DNA of 64,000 nucleotides from Corallococcus sp. NCRR (GCF_026965535.1 NZ_CP114039.1:6014001-6078000), one strand, 5' to 3'; positions 24,800 to 34,014 are shown, counted from the stretch's first letter. Notes: generated by a model from the sequence alone, not told the origin. Numbers and translations: made by a program.

Positions 24800-24994
24800 C
24801 GCCGTTTTACAACTCATGCCGAGGCGCGGATGGCCGTCTTCCGCTTCCTCGAAGGCTGGTACAATCCGCTCCGGCGCCACTCCGCGCTCGACTACGGGTC
24901 GCCCGCTGGTTACGAGGAGAAGCACCGCGCTGCCGCTCGAGGGCGAAAGCGCGGAACGCTCTGCGGAACCAGGGCAACTTCAGCAGGCGCATGA
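24800..24994 (+). pseudogene. IS3-family transposase (OrfB) C-terminal remnant
   Basis: The reading frame carries RRFTTHAEARMAVFRFLEGWYNPLRRHSALDYGSPAGYEE before its stop at 24992. RFxTxxEARxAVFxxIExWYNxxRRHSALxYxSPxxYE is the C-terminal signature of IS3-family DDE transposases. No catalytic core precedes it (the upstream 45 bp do not continue the family) and no inverted repeat was seen. It marks the right end of the conflict island as a former insertion site. Confidence 0.85.
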
Positions 24995-25014
24995 AGAGAC
25001 TCCTGGATGCCGGC

Positions 25015-25893
25015 TCACTTCGCCTTGATGAAGAACCGATGTTCCGACCACCAGTCGAAGTGCCCCCGGCTGCGTGAGAAGTAGATGCCACGGTCGGCGT
25101 CGAGGACCTTCTCCCAGAACGGACCGCCGTGCTTCTTCTTGAGCTCGCCCTTTGGCTTTCCCAGGAGCTTCGTCGCCGTGAAGTCGTTCACGCCCGAGGG
25201 CAGCTTGAACGCGAGCGGGCCGTCGTACTTCTCACCGAGATGCACTTCGCTGATGACACCGTTGCGCCCGACGCTGATGGTGATGCCGCGCTTCGTGTCC
25301 TTCAGCTTTCCCTGGGCCTTGGGCAGCTTCGCTGGCAGCTTCAGCTTCTTCAAATCCGCCGACAGCTTCGCGTCGCTCACATGCCTGCCGAGCAGCGACA
25401 CCAGCCCGCGCGGAAGGGGCGCGAGCTTCTTCACGCCCTCACTCACGACGGGCGCGGGTGTGGCTTCGCGCTGGTAGGCCCGCACGTTGAACTTCGCGGG
25501 CTTCGGGGCCTGGACCTCCTCCTTCGCAAGCCACGCGCGCAGGGCTTCGCGCGCGTCGCCCTCATCGAGATCGTCCAGGCGCGTCTTCCCCTTGCCCAGC
25601 GCGAGCAGGAACGCTTCGAGGCTGGGCGCGACGACCTTCAGCGCGTCCGACTCCGAATCGAACAGCACCACGGGCGCCGGCTTCACGGTCGAGACGAGCG
25701 CGAGCAGTGAACCGTCCGGCAGCGAGAGGAAGCACCACGCGTCTCGCAGCCCGCCCGGCATCTTCGGTAAGCTGAGCTCGAAGGTTCCGAACGCGCCGTG
25801 CTCCTGCTTCGCGAGCCACTTCGCGAAGCGGGCGAGCAACGGCGGAACGCTCTGTCCCTTGGGGGCCTTCAGCTTGACGTAATACCGGGTCAT
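25015..25893 (-). CDS. Hypothetical protein, unknown family
   Basis: 292 aa from ATG 25893, which overlaps the stop of the crotonase gene (ATGA). It is Lys/Leu-rich, with a run AKLPKAQGKLKDTKRG near 205. A C-terminal domain has VNDFTATKLLGKPKGELKKKHG and an aromatic end FDWWSEHRFF. No signal peptide or known motif. Its coupling to the crotonase suggests co-expression, not necessarily shared function. Confidence 0.6.
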   Translation of the reverse strand: MTRYYVKLKAPKGQSVPPLLARFAKWLAKQEHGAFGTFELSLPKMPGGLRDAWCFLSLPDGSLLALVSTVKPAPVVLFDSESDALKVVAPSLEAFLLALGKGKTRLDDLDEGDAREALRAWLAKEEVQAPKPAKFNVRAYQREATPAPVVSEGVKKLAPLPRGLVSLLGRHVSDAKLSADLKKLKLPAKLPKAQGKLKDTKRGITISVGRNGVISEVHLGEKYDGPLAFKLPSGVNDFTATKLLGKPKGELKKKHGGPFWEKVLDADRGIYFSRSRGHFDWWSEHRFFIKAK

Positions 25894-26720
25894 CAGCGGC
25901 CCTGGAACTTGGGCGGACGGCGCTCGGCGAAGGCGGAGAAGGCCTCCGTCAAATCGAGCGACTGGAGGAACGCGGAGTTCCACACCGCCACGTAGCGCAG
26001 CCCATCCGCGATGGACTTGTCCGCGCAGTACTCCATCACCTGCTTGGCGCCCTGGACCACGAGCGGCGGGTTGTCCGCGATGCGCCTCGCCGTCGCCCGC
26101 GCCTCCGTGAGCAGGGCCTCGGGGGAGGGGAAGACCTCGTTGACCAGGCCCATGCGCAGCGCGCGTGCCGCGTCCACGTCTCCGCCGGTGTAGGCCAGCT
26201 CCCGCGTGTTCCCCTCACCGATGATGCGCGGCAACCGCTGGAGCGCGCCCAGGTCCGCGACGATGCCGACCTTCACCTCGCGCAGGGAGAACTTCGCCTC
26301 CTGCGAGCAGTACCGGAAGTCACACGCGGCGATGAGGTCCATGCCGCCACCAATGCACCAGCCATGCACCGCGGCGATGACGGGCTTCTTGCACCGGGCC
26401 ATCCCTTCCGTGGCCTGCTGCATCTCTCCAATCAGTTTCAGCAGCCGGCTGCGCTCCAGCGCCAGGTTGCTCTCGCCGGTGAGCAGCGGCCCCAGGGACT
26501 CCATCATCCCCATCAGGTCCAGGCCGTAGGTGAAGTTCTGCCCTTCACCGCGTACCAGCAGCACGCGCACGTCATCGTCGGCGTCCAGCGCGCGGAGCGC
26601 CTCGGGCATCTCCCGCCAGAAGTCCGGGCCCATGGCGTTGCCCTTGCCCGGGCCGGTGAGCACCAACTCGGCGATGCCGTCAGCCTTCTCGATGCGCAAT
26701 GACTTGTACGTGCCGTCCAT
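25893..26720 (-). CDS. Enoyl-CoA hydratase/isomerase (crotonase), dienoyl-CoA isomerase-like
   Basis: 275 aa from ATG 26720, which has GGGAGGGAAC just upstream. The oxyanion hole is formed by VHGWCIGGGMDL (crotonase HGxxxGGG). EVKVGIVADLGALQRLPRIIG matches the Asp/Glu pattern of delta3,5-delta2,4-dienoyl-CoA isomerase, which uses an Asp and a Glu where hydratases use two Glu. FTYGLDL in the N-terminal substrate loop also fits. It probably moves double bonds in unsaturated fatty acyl-CoA during beta-oxidation. Confidence 0.88.
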   Translation of the reverse strand: MDGTYKSLRIEKADGIAELVLTGPGKGNAMGPDFWREMPEALRALDADDDVRVLLVRGEGQNFTYGLDLMGMMESLGPLLTGESNLALERSRLLKLIGEMQQATEGMARCKKPVIAAVHGWCIGGGMDLIAACDFRYCSQEAKFSLREVKVGIVADLGALQRLPRIIGEGNTRELAYTGGDVDAARALRMGLVNEVFPSPEALLTEARATARRIADNPPLVVQGAKQVMEYCADKSIADGLRYVAVWNSAFLQSLDLTEAFSAFAERRPPKFQGR

Positions 26721-26768
26721 CCGTTCCCTCCCAGGGAAGTGTGCGGAGGGCACTTGAGCAGATGCCGC

Positions 26769-27716
26769 TCAGGCGGGCCAGAACCGGTGGCACTCCGCGC
26801 TCCATTCGGCACGGCGGGTGCGGCCGGACGTCCAGGTCTTGTAGCGGTAGTCGTGGCGGCTGCGCTTCTGGAAGTAGAAGGACCAGCGCCCCGACTCCCG
26901 CACCCCGAACACGGTGCCGAACTGGATCAGCTCGTCCTGGTCCACCTTCCAGAACGACCGGAAGGCATGGGTGCCCACGTGGTACCAGGAGGCGCCGCTC
27001 ACGCCGCGTTCGTATTCGAGCTGGGCGGTGCCCGCCGCGCTCAACATGCCGGGCATGTAGTCATGCATCGACGCGGAGGCCGACGACTGCTGGCTGCCGC
27101 CCATGACCTTCCGGGCAGCGTTGAAGCGGGCCTCCATGGCCTGGACCTTCGCTTGGTACCTCGCCGCGTCGTTGGGCGCGTTCGCTCCCTCCGAGTTCGC
27201 GTTCAGGTGGTACACCGTCGGCGAGGCCGGATCTCCAGTGACGAAGATGGAGCACCCCTGGAGGGCGGCGGTGACGAAGTAGTTCGCGTGCGAGCCCAGC
27301 CGCACGCAGTGGGTGCTGTCGAAGCCCCAGTGCAGGTAATAGAGGTCGAAGGACTGCGCCACCACCGGGCCACCCACCTCCAGCGACAGCAGGTTGTGGT
27401 CCCCGTTGAAGAGGATGCCGGTGCCCGGTTCGGTGATGGGGTTCGTGTTCTCCGACAGGTCGGCGGCCTCGTGCAGCGCCCCGCTGAGCACACAGCCCTG
27501 CGTGTCGTAGACCGTGGCCTCCAGTCCGTGGGGGTCCAGGTTTCGCGCGTGCATCAACCGCTTCAACCCGACGAGCGACCGCTGCTGGGACGGCGGTGGC
27601 GCGACCCTGAGCGCCGGGAAGACGGCCTGTTTCGAGGCCTTCTTCACCAGGTCCTGCGGCTTGTAGAGGGGAACGAGCGCCAGGGGCCATCTCCAGGTGG
27701 GGGGCCGCGTGAGCAT
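26769..27716 (-). CDS. Candidate LxGC-type deamidase-like protein (BLF1/CNF-like active site)
   Basis: 315 aa without a signal peptide. The central segment reads VTAALQGCSIFVTG...TVYHLNAN. It places Thr149, Cys155 in an LxGC motif (152-155) and His170. As I recall, CNF1 uses Cys866/His881 (15 residues apart, as here) in an LSGC context and BLF1 uses Thr88/Cys94 with His106, so both the six-residue Thr-Cys spacing and the motif match. Those toxins deamidate a Gln in Rho GTPases or eIF4A. Outside this core I recognise nothing, and no immunity gene is apparent. It is tandem to the crotonase and DUF1444-like genes on the same strand. Confidence is moderate to low for the activity. Confidence 0.55.
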   Translation of the reverse strand: MLTRPPTWRWPLALVPLYKPQDLVKKASKQAVFPALRVAPPPSQQRSLVGLKRLMHARNLDPHGLEATVYDTQGCVLSGALHEAADLSENTNPITEPGTGILFNGDHNLLSLEVGGPVVAQSFDLYYLHWGFDSTHCVRLGSHANYFVTAALQGCSIFVTGDPASPTVYHLNANSEGANAPNDAARYQAKVQAMEARFNAARKVMGGSQQSSASASMHDYMPGMLSAAGTAQLEYERGVSGASWYHVGTHAFRSFWKVDQDELIQFGTVFGVRESGRWSFYFQKRSRHDYRYKTWTSGRTRRAEWSAECHRFWPA

Positions 27717-27740
27717 ACCGCCCGCGGGGCAGGCCTGGCG

Positions 27741-29057
27741 TCAGGGCACGTCCATGGCCGTCGGGTCGGCCTTCCAGCGCTGGAGCTGTTCCTTGGAGGG
27801 AAAGCCCGTCACGCGGTAGCGCTCTGGGTACACGCCCAGCTCGGGCATCAGCAGCGTGCCTGCATCGCGCACCACCAGGTCCCAGCGGACCGCGGCCACC
27901 GGGGGCGCGTCCGGGCCCAGCGTCGCGTCCACGAAGAGGATGACGTCCGCTCGCGGGAGCAGCGACTCGCCTTCATTGGACCAGACGGTCTGCCCGAAGA
28001 AGCGTCCCTGGGCGTCCTTCTCCGGCAGCAGGCTGGCGACGAAGACGTCGTGGTGCTCCTGCTCCTGTTGCTTCCGGAGCCGCTCGGTCTGCTCCTGGTA
28101 GCCGCGCAGCCGGCTGGTGAACGCGAGCTTCTCCAGGATGCTCCGCGCCGGGCTCTTCGGCTCGGGGAGGAAGGGTTTCCATCCGTCGGAGGTGAGGCGC
28201 AGCGCGTGCCCGTCCACCGGGCGCGGCGCCTGGACGCCCTCCAGGGCCGCCTCCGCCAGCGTGAGCAGGCCCGTGGCGTCTTCCGCGCCGGTGATGAGCA
28301 CCGTGTCCCGGTTGGGGACGACCACCACCGGATCGCCCTTCACCTCGCAGCCGCGCACCACGTCGTCCAGCAGCATCCGCGAGGCCCCGTAGCTGTCGTT
28401 CGTGAAGAGGCCGCAGACGCCCAGGGTCAGGTGCCGGAGCGGCGCGGCCTCCAGCCTCCGCAGGTTGGCCATCGCGTCCGCGCGGGCCTGCTCGTAGGTG
28501 ATGCCCCAGCGCGTCAGCTCCTCCGTGGGCACGTAGCGCATGGCGTCCGGGGTGTCCTGGACGAGCGCCTCCGCCAGCACCTCGCCCACCGGCCGCCAGG
28601 ACACCGGCGATGACTCACCGGCTTGCTGGGAGAACGCCTCGAAGGTGTCGCGGGCGCGCACCACGAGCATCAGCAGGGGGCGCGCCTGCTCGTAGGTGGC
28701 CGGGGCCTCCGGGAGCACGCCGGTCCGCCCCAACCGCGCGAGCACCTCAGCGCGCCGCTCGGGCGGGGCGTCCTGGTACTCGCGGTAGAAGTTCGCGAGG
28801 TTGAGGGTCAGCCCCAGGCCGCCGTCCGGGGCGTAGCGCTGGATGAGGAACTGCTCCGGGTCGTACTTCCATTCGCCCGTGGGGTCCGCGGCGCGGAGGG
28901 TCTCCAGCGCCAACTGGGCGTAATCCTCCCGGTCGCTCGCCTCCAGGGACAGCGGTTCATGGACCTTGAGGGGTCCGTTGGCGAGGACCAACGCGGCGAC
29001 GAGCACCAGGGCCGACACACCGAAGCCCGCCACCTTCCACTGCGTGTTGCGTGACAT
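27741..29057 (-). CDS. Membrane-anchored DUF1444-like protein
   Basis: 438 aa from ATG 29057. A single N-terminal helix (about 9-27) anchors it with the rest outside. LGLTLNLANFYREYQ and the region through VVPNRDTVLITGAEDATGLLTLAEAAL match DUF1444 (YtpP-type) in order, as far as I can judge by eye. The function is unknown in the family. The C-terminal half has a Gln/Glu-rich coiled segment EQTERLRKQQEQEHHDV. It is 45 bp from the MYXO-CTERM gene upstream. Confidence 0.65.
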   Translation of the reverse strand: MSRNTQWKVAGFGVSALVLVAALVLANGPLKVHEPLSLEASDREDYAQLALETLRAADPTGEWKYDPEQFLIQRYAPDGGLGLTLNLANFYREYQDAPPERRAEVLARLGRTGVLPEAPATYEQARPLLMLVVRARDTFEAFSQQAGESSPVSWRPVGEVLAEALVQDTPDAMRYVPTEELTRWGITYEQARADAMANLRRLEAAPLRHLTLGVCGLFTNDSYGASRMLLDDVVRGCEVKGDPVVVVPNRDTVLITGAEDATGLLTLAEAALEGVQAPRPVDGHALRLTSDGWKPFLPEPKSPARSILEKLAFTSRLRGYQEQTERLRKQQEQEHHDVFVASLLPEKDAQGRFFGQTVWSNEGESLLPRADVILFVDATLGPDAPPVAAVRWDLVVRDAGTLLMPELGVYPERYRVTGFPSKEQLQRWKADPTAMDVP

Positions 29058-29101
29058 GGGCCCGGCAGCAGACACCTGCCGGGCCACGCTGTGCAACCTT
29101 C

Positions 29102-31744
29102 CTACGCCGACCGAGCCCGGCGGCGGCGCAGCAGCAGGGCCAGGGGCAGGAAGCCCCAGAACGGCGCGCCCGCGGACGAACATCCGCAGCCGGAGTCCTC
29201 GGGCTCCTCCGGGGAACCCGTGCCCGCGTCGACGCTCGTCCCCGCATCGACCGTCACGCCCGCATCCGGCCGCGTGCCGCCGTCCATGCCTGCATCCACA
29301 CCGCCGTCCGCGCCCGCGTCGCTGCCACCATCCGCGACGCCACCCCCACCGTCGGTGCCTGCATCCACGCCGCTGTCCAGGCCCGCGTCACCGCTGCCGG
29401 CGTCCGGCTTGTCTTCTTCCGGCGTGATGCTCAGCACCCGCCCGTGCACGCGTTTCATGTAGAGGCCGGGGCCCGAATCGAAGCGCTGGTAGACGATGAC
29501 CGCCTTGTAGGGCGCGAGCAGGGTCATGCCCGCCGGGCTCGCGTTGTCCTCAGCGCGCCAGACGTCCAGCGGCTCGGGCGTCAACACCGTCCCGTCCAGC
29601 GACACGCGCGCCAGCTTGGGACCCATGAATGCATCCGACCCCTGCTGCCAGAGGATGGTGAAGCCAGCGCCGTCGAACATCGGCTGCGCGTAGCGCTTCA
29701 TCGAACCCCCGGGGACAACGACCTTTCCGTCCGGGTCCTTCAGCGTGCCGTCGTTCGCCACGCGCGCGGCGCGGATCTCCGGCCAGCCCCCTCCCTTGCG
29801 GTAGTCCGACCAGGTGACCAGGAAGTCGCCATGCGCGGCGACGTCCGGCTCGTACTGGTAGGACGCCGCGGCGGAGATGATCCGCGGTGTCGCATCCACC
29901 AGTTGCCCGGTGGGGCTGACCCGGGCGGCATGGATGTCGTAATCGCCGTTGTAGTTCGTCCACACGACCAGGAAGTGCGTGCCATTGAAGGCCACCTTCG
30001 GCTGGCTCTGCGTCTGGGTGTTGGAGGCAGGCCTGGGAAGCGAGATGGGGCTGGACACCGAGCCGTCCTCGCGCACGATGACTCCCGTGATGCGGCTGCC
30101 CGCCGCCTCCCAGACGACGAAGAAGGAGTTTCCCGCGCTGGCGATGGAGGCGGGACCGGAGCGGGTGGACGTGGCGAGCGTGAGGGGCTGCGCGTCGATG
30201 AGCGTTCCGTCCGGCCGCACCCGCTGGGCCTTGAGGTCATAGCTGGAGCCCCCTTCACCCCAGGCCACCAGGTAGATACCGTCGCCAGCACCCAGCGTCG
30301 GACCGGCCACATAGGTCGGGAAGGGGAGGACCCGCACGTCGCCCGTGGGCAGCCCGTCGGCGTTCAGCGGCTGGAGCCGGATGCTGACGGTGCTCACGGC
30401 CTCCTCGCCCACCTGGTCCCGCCACGCCATGAGCCCGGTGCCTCCCGATGAGGCCACGCGCGGGATGTCCTGGACATTGGCGCCCCAGGCGAGGAAGCGG
30501 CCCGCTCCATCCACCGGGGTGCCGTTCGTCTCGAACCGTCCGGACTTGAGGCCGTACGAGCCAACGTACTCGGCCCACACCGCGCGCAGCCGCGTGCCGT
30601 CGAAGACGAGGTCAGACAGCGTCTTCTGCCCGGAGTGGGTGAAGAGGGGCACCCGCGCGGCGTCCTTCACCACGCCGTCCTTGCCGAAGCGCACCCCGTA
30701 GAAGCGCTCGTCGTAGGAGCCGGTCGCGGCGCGCCAGACGACCCACGTCTGCGTCCCGTCGAAGGCGATGGCCGGGCCCTGCTTGTAGTCGTAGCTGGCG
30801 GGCGTGATGCGCACCCCGGTGCCGTCCAGCGGTTCACCCGCGACGCTCACCCGCCCCCCGTAGAAGTCGCCGTAGCCGGAGGAGTTCCGGCTGTCGCCCC
30901 ACAGCACCTGGTAGTTCGTCCCGTCGAAGAGGGCCCGGGGATACGTCTGGTAGCTCGAGGCGAGGACGCTCACCGGGATGCCCGCGGCGTCCAGCACTTC
31001 GCCGGAGGGCGCGACCCGCGTGGCGTAGATGTCCCACTGGGTGGTCTCGCCCACCTGGTGGCGGCCATCCTGCCAGGCCACGAGGAAGCCATCGGGACCG
31101 CCCGCGACGGTCGGGTTGGCCTGATTGCCGGCGGTGGAGACGAGCACCCCCGGAGTGGTGTCCAGCACGGTGCCGTCGTCGCGGATGCGGGCCCCGAGGA
31201 TGTCGTAGTCATAAACGCCGCCGCGCTGCCACACCACCAGGCTCACTCCTCCGGACGAGGCCACCTTCGGGTCCACCTCCCACTTTCCGTCGATGGCTGG
31301 GATGGGGGCGGAGATGCGGAAGCCATCGGGTGGGGTGGTGACGGTGCCGTCGGGGCTCACCCGCGCGCCGTAGATGGCGAAGTTGCGGTTGTCCCGGTAG
31401 TCCTGCCACACGACGAGGAACTGCTTGCCGTCCCACGTCACCGAGGGGGCTTCCTGGCTGTGGGACGCGGTGCACAGGGGGATGCCGGCCGGGTCCAGCA
31501 GGTTGCCTTCCGCGTCGATGCGCGCGGCGTAGATCTCCGGGCCGGTGCCATAGAAGGCGCTGCGCTCCCCGCGCCGATCGTCGCTCCAGACCAGCAGTGT
31601 GACGCCGCCACCGGTCGCGGCGCGTGGCGACACGACGTTGGCCATCAGCCGCCCGTACCGGGGCGACTCCAGCGAGAACTCGTTGGACAGCTCCGTTGCC
31701 CCAACCACTGAAGCCCACAGCCACATCACGACCACGGCGCGCAT
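29102..31744 (-). CDS. Large surface protein with MYXO-CTERM sorting signal
   Basis: 880 aa. The ATG at 31744 follows AAGG at 6 nt and starts a signal peptide (MRAVVVMWLWASVVGA). Residues 20-720 repeat a unit of about 50 residues of the form FDGTxxLVVWxDxRxxxxxDIYAARVSPDGTVLD, typical of beta-propeller or integrin-like repeats. A Ser/Asp/Gly-rich linker (DAGxDGG repeats, 770-845) leads to a tail: SGCGCSS, hydrophobic helix, RRRRAR. This is the MYXO-CTERM signal, cut and anchored at the outer membrane by the myxosortase system. The Asp-rich linker probably binds Ca. Likely a secreted surface adhesin-like protein. Confidence 0.88.
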   Translation of the reverse strand: MRAVVVMWLWASVVGATELSNEFSLESPRYGRLMANVVSPRAATGGGVTLLVWSDDRRGERSAFYGTGPEIYAARIDAEGNLLDPAGIPLCTASHSQEAPSVTWDGKQFLVVWQDYRDNRNFAIYGARVSPDGTVTTPPDGFRISAPIPAIDGKWEVDPKVASSGGVSLVVWQRGGVYDYDILGARIRDDGTVLDTTPGVLVSTAGNQANPTVAGGPDGFLVAWQDGRHQVGETTQWDIYATRVAPSGEVLDAAGIPVSVLASSYQTYPRALFDGTNYQVLWGDSRNSSGYGDFYGGRVSVAGEPLDGTGVRITPASYDYKQGPAIAFDGTQTWVVWRAATGSYDERFYGVRFGKDGVVKDAARVPLFTHSGQKTLSDLVFDGTRLRAVWAEYVGSYGLKSGRFETNGTPVDGAGRFLAWGANVQDIPRVASSGGTGLMAWRDQVGEEAVSTVSIRLQPLNADGLPTGDVRVLPFPTYVAGPTLGAGDGIYLVAWGEGGSSYDLKAQRVRPDGTLIDAQPLTLATSTRSGPASIASAGNSFFVVWEAAGSRITGVIVREDGSVSSPISLPRPASNTQTQSQPKVAFNGTHFLVVWTNYNGDYDIHAARVSPTGQLVDATPRIISAAASYQYEPDVAAHGDFLVTWSDYRKGGGWPEIRAARVANDGTLKDPDGKVVVPGGSMKRYAQPMFDGAGFTILWQQGSDAFMGPKLARVSLDGTVLTPEPLDVWRAEDNASPAGMTLLAPYKAVIVYQRFDSGPGLYMKRVHGRVLSITPEEDKPDAGSGDAGLDSGVDAGTDGGGGVADGGSDAGADGGVDAGMDGGTRPDAGVTVDAGTSVDAGTGSPEEPEDSGCGCSSAGAPFWGFLPLALLLRRRRARSA

Positions 31745-31803
31745 CGACACCTTCCCCCTGAAGAGGCAGGCATCATCCCCAATTCGAACCCCCTCGCGCC
31801 AGC

Positions 31804-33447
31804 TCAGGGCTCGTTGAAGATGAGCAGGCCCCGGGAGGTGTCCACGACGTACACGTGGCCGTCTCCGGGAACGCGGATGCCAATGGCGCCTTCGAGCAGG
31901 TCATCGCCCCGGTTCAGGTCGGACTCACGGAAGGTGTTGAACCAGGCGATTTCGCGCGGCCGAGGGGGAACGGAGACATCCAGCACGCGCAGCCCCTCCT
32001 GGTAGTAGGCGATGTAGAGCCGCTGGTCCTTGAGGATCATGTTGTGGATGGAGGTCTGCGGCCGCAGCTTGTAGCGCCCCATGAGCTGGATGTTCGTGGG
32101 GTCCGTGACGTCCAGCACGCGCAGGTGGGCGCCCTGGTACTCGCCTCCCTCGAACGCGATCGTCTTCCCCGCGAAGGTGCCCACCGCGCTCGCGTGGCTC
32201 GTCGAATAGCTGTTGTCGGTCTCGAACGTGTAATGGCCCAGCTCCAGCGGGCTCATCGGGTCCTTCACGTCGTAGACGACGTAGCCCGCGCTGAAGTGGT
32301 TGACGTAGAGCCGGTCCTGATAGGCGAAGGAGTCGTGCGCCGAGGGAAACGCGGACTCCGTGTCGGCGGCGGTGAAGCGATTGAGCAGGACGGGCTGGAG
32401 CGGCGTGGAGATGTCGAAGATGAGCGTCTCGCCGGTGGGCGCGGGGCCCGGTGACACGGCGTAGAGCCGGTCGCCCTCCACGAACATCGTGTGGACATCG
32501 ATGGGACCGCGACCGGGCGCGCTGCGCACGAAGGTCGGGTCCTCCGGGTGGGTGATGTCGAAGACGATGACGCCCGAGCTCTTGCTGGCGATGTAGAGCG
32601 CGTCGTCCTTGGCCCAGGCCGCGTTCCAGTACGAGTCGCCCGGGAGGGTGATCCGCTTCGTGATGACGGGGTGGCTCGGGTCGCGGACGTCGATCACCGC
32701 GAGCCCTCCCGGGGCCTGGGTGAGCGGGTCGTCGATGGAGACGACGTAGGCGTGGCCCCGGTGGACATACACATCCACCGGGCGCACCGTCTGGACATGG
32801 GTCTCGGAGAGGAGCCGCAGCCCTCCCGAGGATTCGGACTCGTTCCGCGCCCAGGTCATCCGCGCGGCCTCGAAGGTGCCCGAGGTGGCGACCTTGCCAT
32901 TGGTGCAGCGGGCGAAGCATCCGGTCACCAGCCCGGGCCCGGTGACGCCGCAGCCCTCGAAGACCAGGTTCCGGACGGTGTCCCGGAAGGTGTACCGCGC
33001 GGAGACGCGGAAGCTTCCCTGAAGCTGCTGCCGCGCGACCGGAGCGCTCCGCATCGTCGGGAGGGAGTTCATGGTCGCGGTGCCGCCATCCTCGGGGACC
33101 CGGATGCCGGCGAAGTCCGCGAGGCCCGAGGCGTGGCGCATGTCCACCTGGTAGATGCCATGCGGCTCGATGGTGGCGAGCGAGGCGGTGTCGCACTTCG
33201 ACAGGTCGAAGAGGGACGGGTCGTCGCAGTCGACGACGGTCCCCGGGAGCGGTGTGAACGCGCAGGGGGCGTACTCGCCCCGGTCGACCCAGTCCGACGG
33301 GTCGACCAGGGGCGTATAGGTCCCGTCCCAGGGGTCCTCGGGAGGAGGCGGGGGCGGGGGCGGGGGTTTGGACGTGTCCGAGCAGGACGACGACAGCAGG
33401 GCACAACCGAGGATGACTGCACGAAGGGCAGGGGACTCGAGGGCCAT
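31804..33447 (-). CDS. LVIVD-repeat lipoprotein
   Basis: 547 aa. The signal peptide ends LLSSSC (Cys22), followed by a PPPPPPPPP linker. From about residue 215 the protein is built of LVIVD-like repeats: GGLAVIDVRDPSHPVI, SSGVIVFDITHPEDPTFV, ETLIFDISTPLQPVL, GYVVYDVKDPMSPLEL, LRVLDVTDPTNIQLM, LRVLDVSVPPRPRE, and a last GLLIFNEP, each a blade of a predicted propeller. The family is frequent in myxobacterial outer-surface proteins and its function is not known. It is divergent from 33503. Confidence 0.85.
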   Translation of the reverse strand: MALESPALRAVILGCALLSSSCSDTSKPPPPPPPPPEDPWDGTYTPLVDPSDWVDRGEYAPCAFTPLPGTVVDCDDPSLFDLSKCDTASLATIEPHGIYQVDMRHASGLADFAGIRVPEDGGTATMNSLPTMRSAPVARQQLQGSFRVSARYTFRDTVRNLVFEGCGVTGPGLVTGCFARCTNGKVATSGTFEAARMTWARNESESSGGLRLLSETHVQTVRPVDVYVHRGHAYVVSIDDPLTQAPGGLAVIDVRDPSHPVITKRITLPGDSYWNAAWAKDDALYIASKSSGVIVFDITHPEDPTFVRSAPGRGPIDVHTMFVEGDRLYAVSPGPAPTGETLIFDISTPLQPVLLNRFTAADTESAFPSAHDSFAYQDRLYVNHFSAGYVVYDVKDPMSPLELGHYTFETDNSYSTSHASAVGTFAGKTIAFEGGEYQGAHLRVLDVTDPTNIQLMGRYKLRPQTSIHNMILKDQRLYIAYYQEGLRVLDVSVPPRPREIAWFNTFRESDLNRGDDLLEGAIGIRVPGDGHVYVVDTSRGLLIFNEP

Positions 33448-33502
33448 GCCCGAGAGTGTATGGCGTTACACTGATTGTCCGGGATGTGGGTATGCTGCCT
33501 CA

Positions 33503-33877
33503 ATGCTCCTGGCAACATTCGCCTTTGTCATCGCCCTCTTCCTGGCCATCGGGGGCCTGCTTTTCGTCGGCATCCCGTCCTGGGAGCAGAACCGGTACGA
33601 CCGTGTCCGCCGCGAGGGGCAACGCTATCTCGCCGTCATCAAGGAGGTCAGCGCCTCCCGGAACGACCGAAGCCAGGCGTGGCTCCTGCTGAAGCTCGAG
33701 ACTCCGTCGGGTCCGGTGGCGAAGCGGCTGATCGTGAAGTTCACGGAGAAGATCACCTGGGAGTTCCTCTCCACGGCGCGCGTGACGGACCGGCCGGTGT
33801 ACGTGCACTGCCTCCTGGATGAGCGTGTGGGGGAAGACGTGCGTCAATTCGGCTTCGTCCTCGAAGAAGCGCCTTGA
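33503..33877 (+). CDS. Small membrane-anchored protein, unknown
   Basis: 124 aa. One N-terminal membrane helix (residues 3-25), a basic linker, then a small beta-rich domain (YLAVIKEVSASRNDRSQAWLLLKLETPSG, VYVHCLLDERVG). The order, helix then charged linker then a five-stranded-looking domain, resembles DUF3592-type sequences, but I would not name it. A hairpin overlaps its stop. Confidence 0.6.
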   Translation: MLLATFAFVIALFLAIGGLLFVGIPSWEQNRYDRVRREGQRYLAVIKEVSASRNDRSQAWLLLKLETPSGPVAKRLIVKFTEKITWEFLSTARVTDRPVYVHCLLDERVGEDVRQFGFVLEEAP

Positions 33878-33895
33878 GGGCCAGGCCCTGCTCAA
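33874..33895 (+). terminator. Stem-loop overlapping the stop codon
   Basis: TTGAGGGCC (33874-33882) pairs with GGCCC...CTCAA (33884-33895) with a 2-nt bulge. It is a terminator candidate for the small membrane protein gene. Confidence 0.45.
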
Positions 33896-34014
33896 TCCGT
33901 CATCAGCACGTGCGCCCCCTTGTTGAGGCCGGGAGGGTTGTCTGACTTCTCCACGGAAGACAGACGCCGAGGAGCAGGCGTCGTGAGGTCATCCCACGAC
34001 GCTCGTTCAATGGC

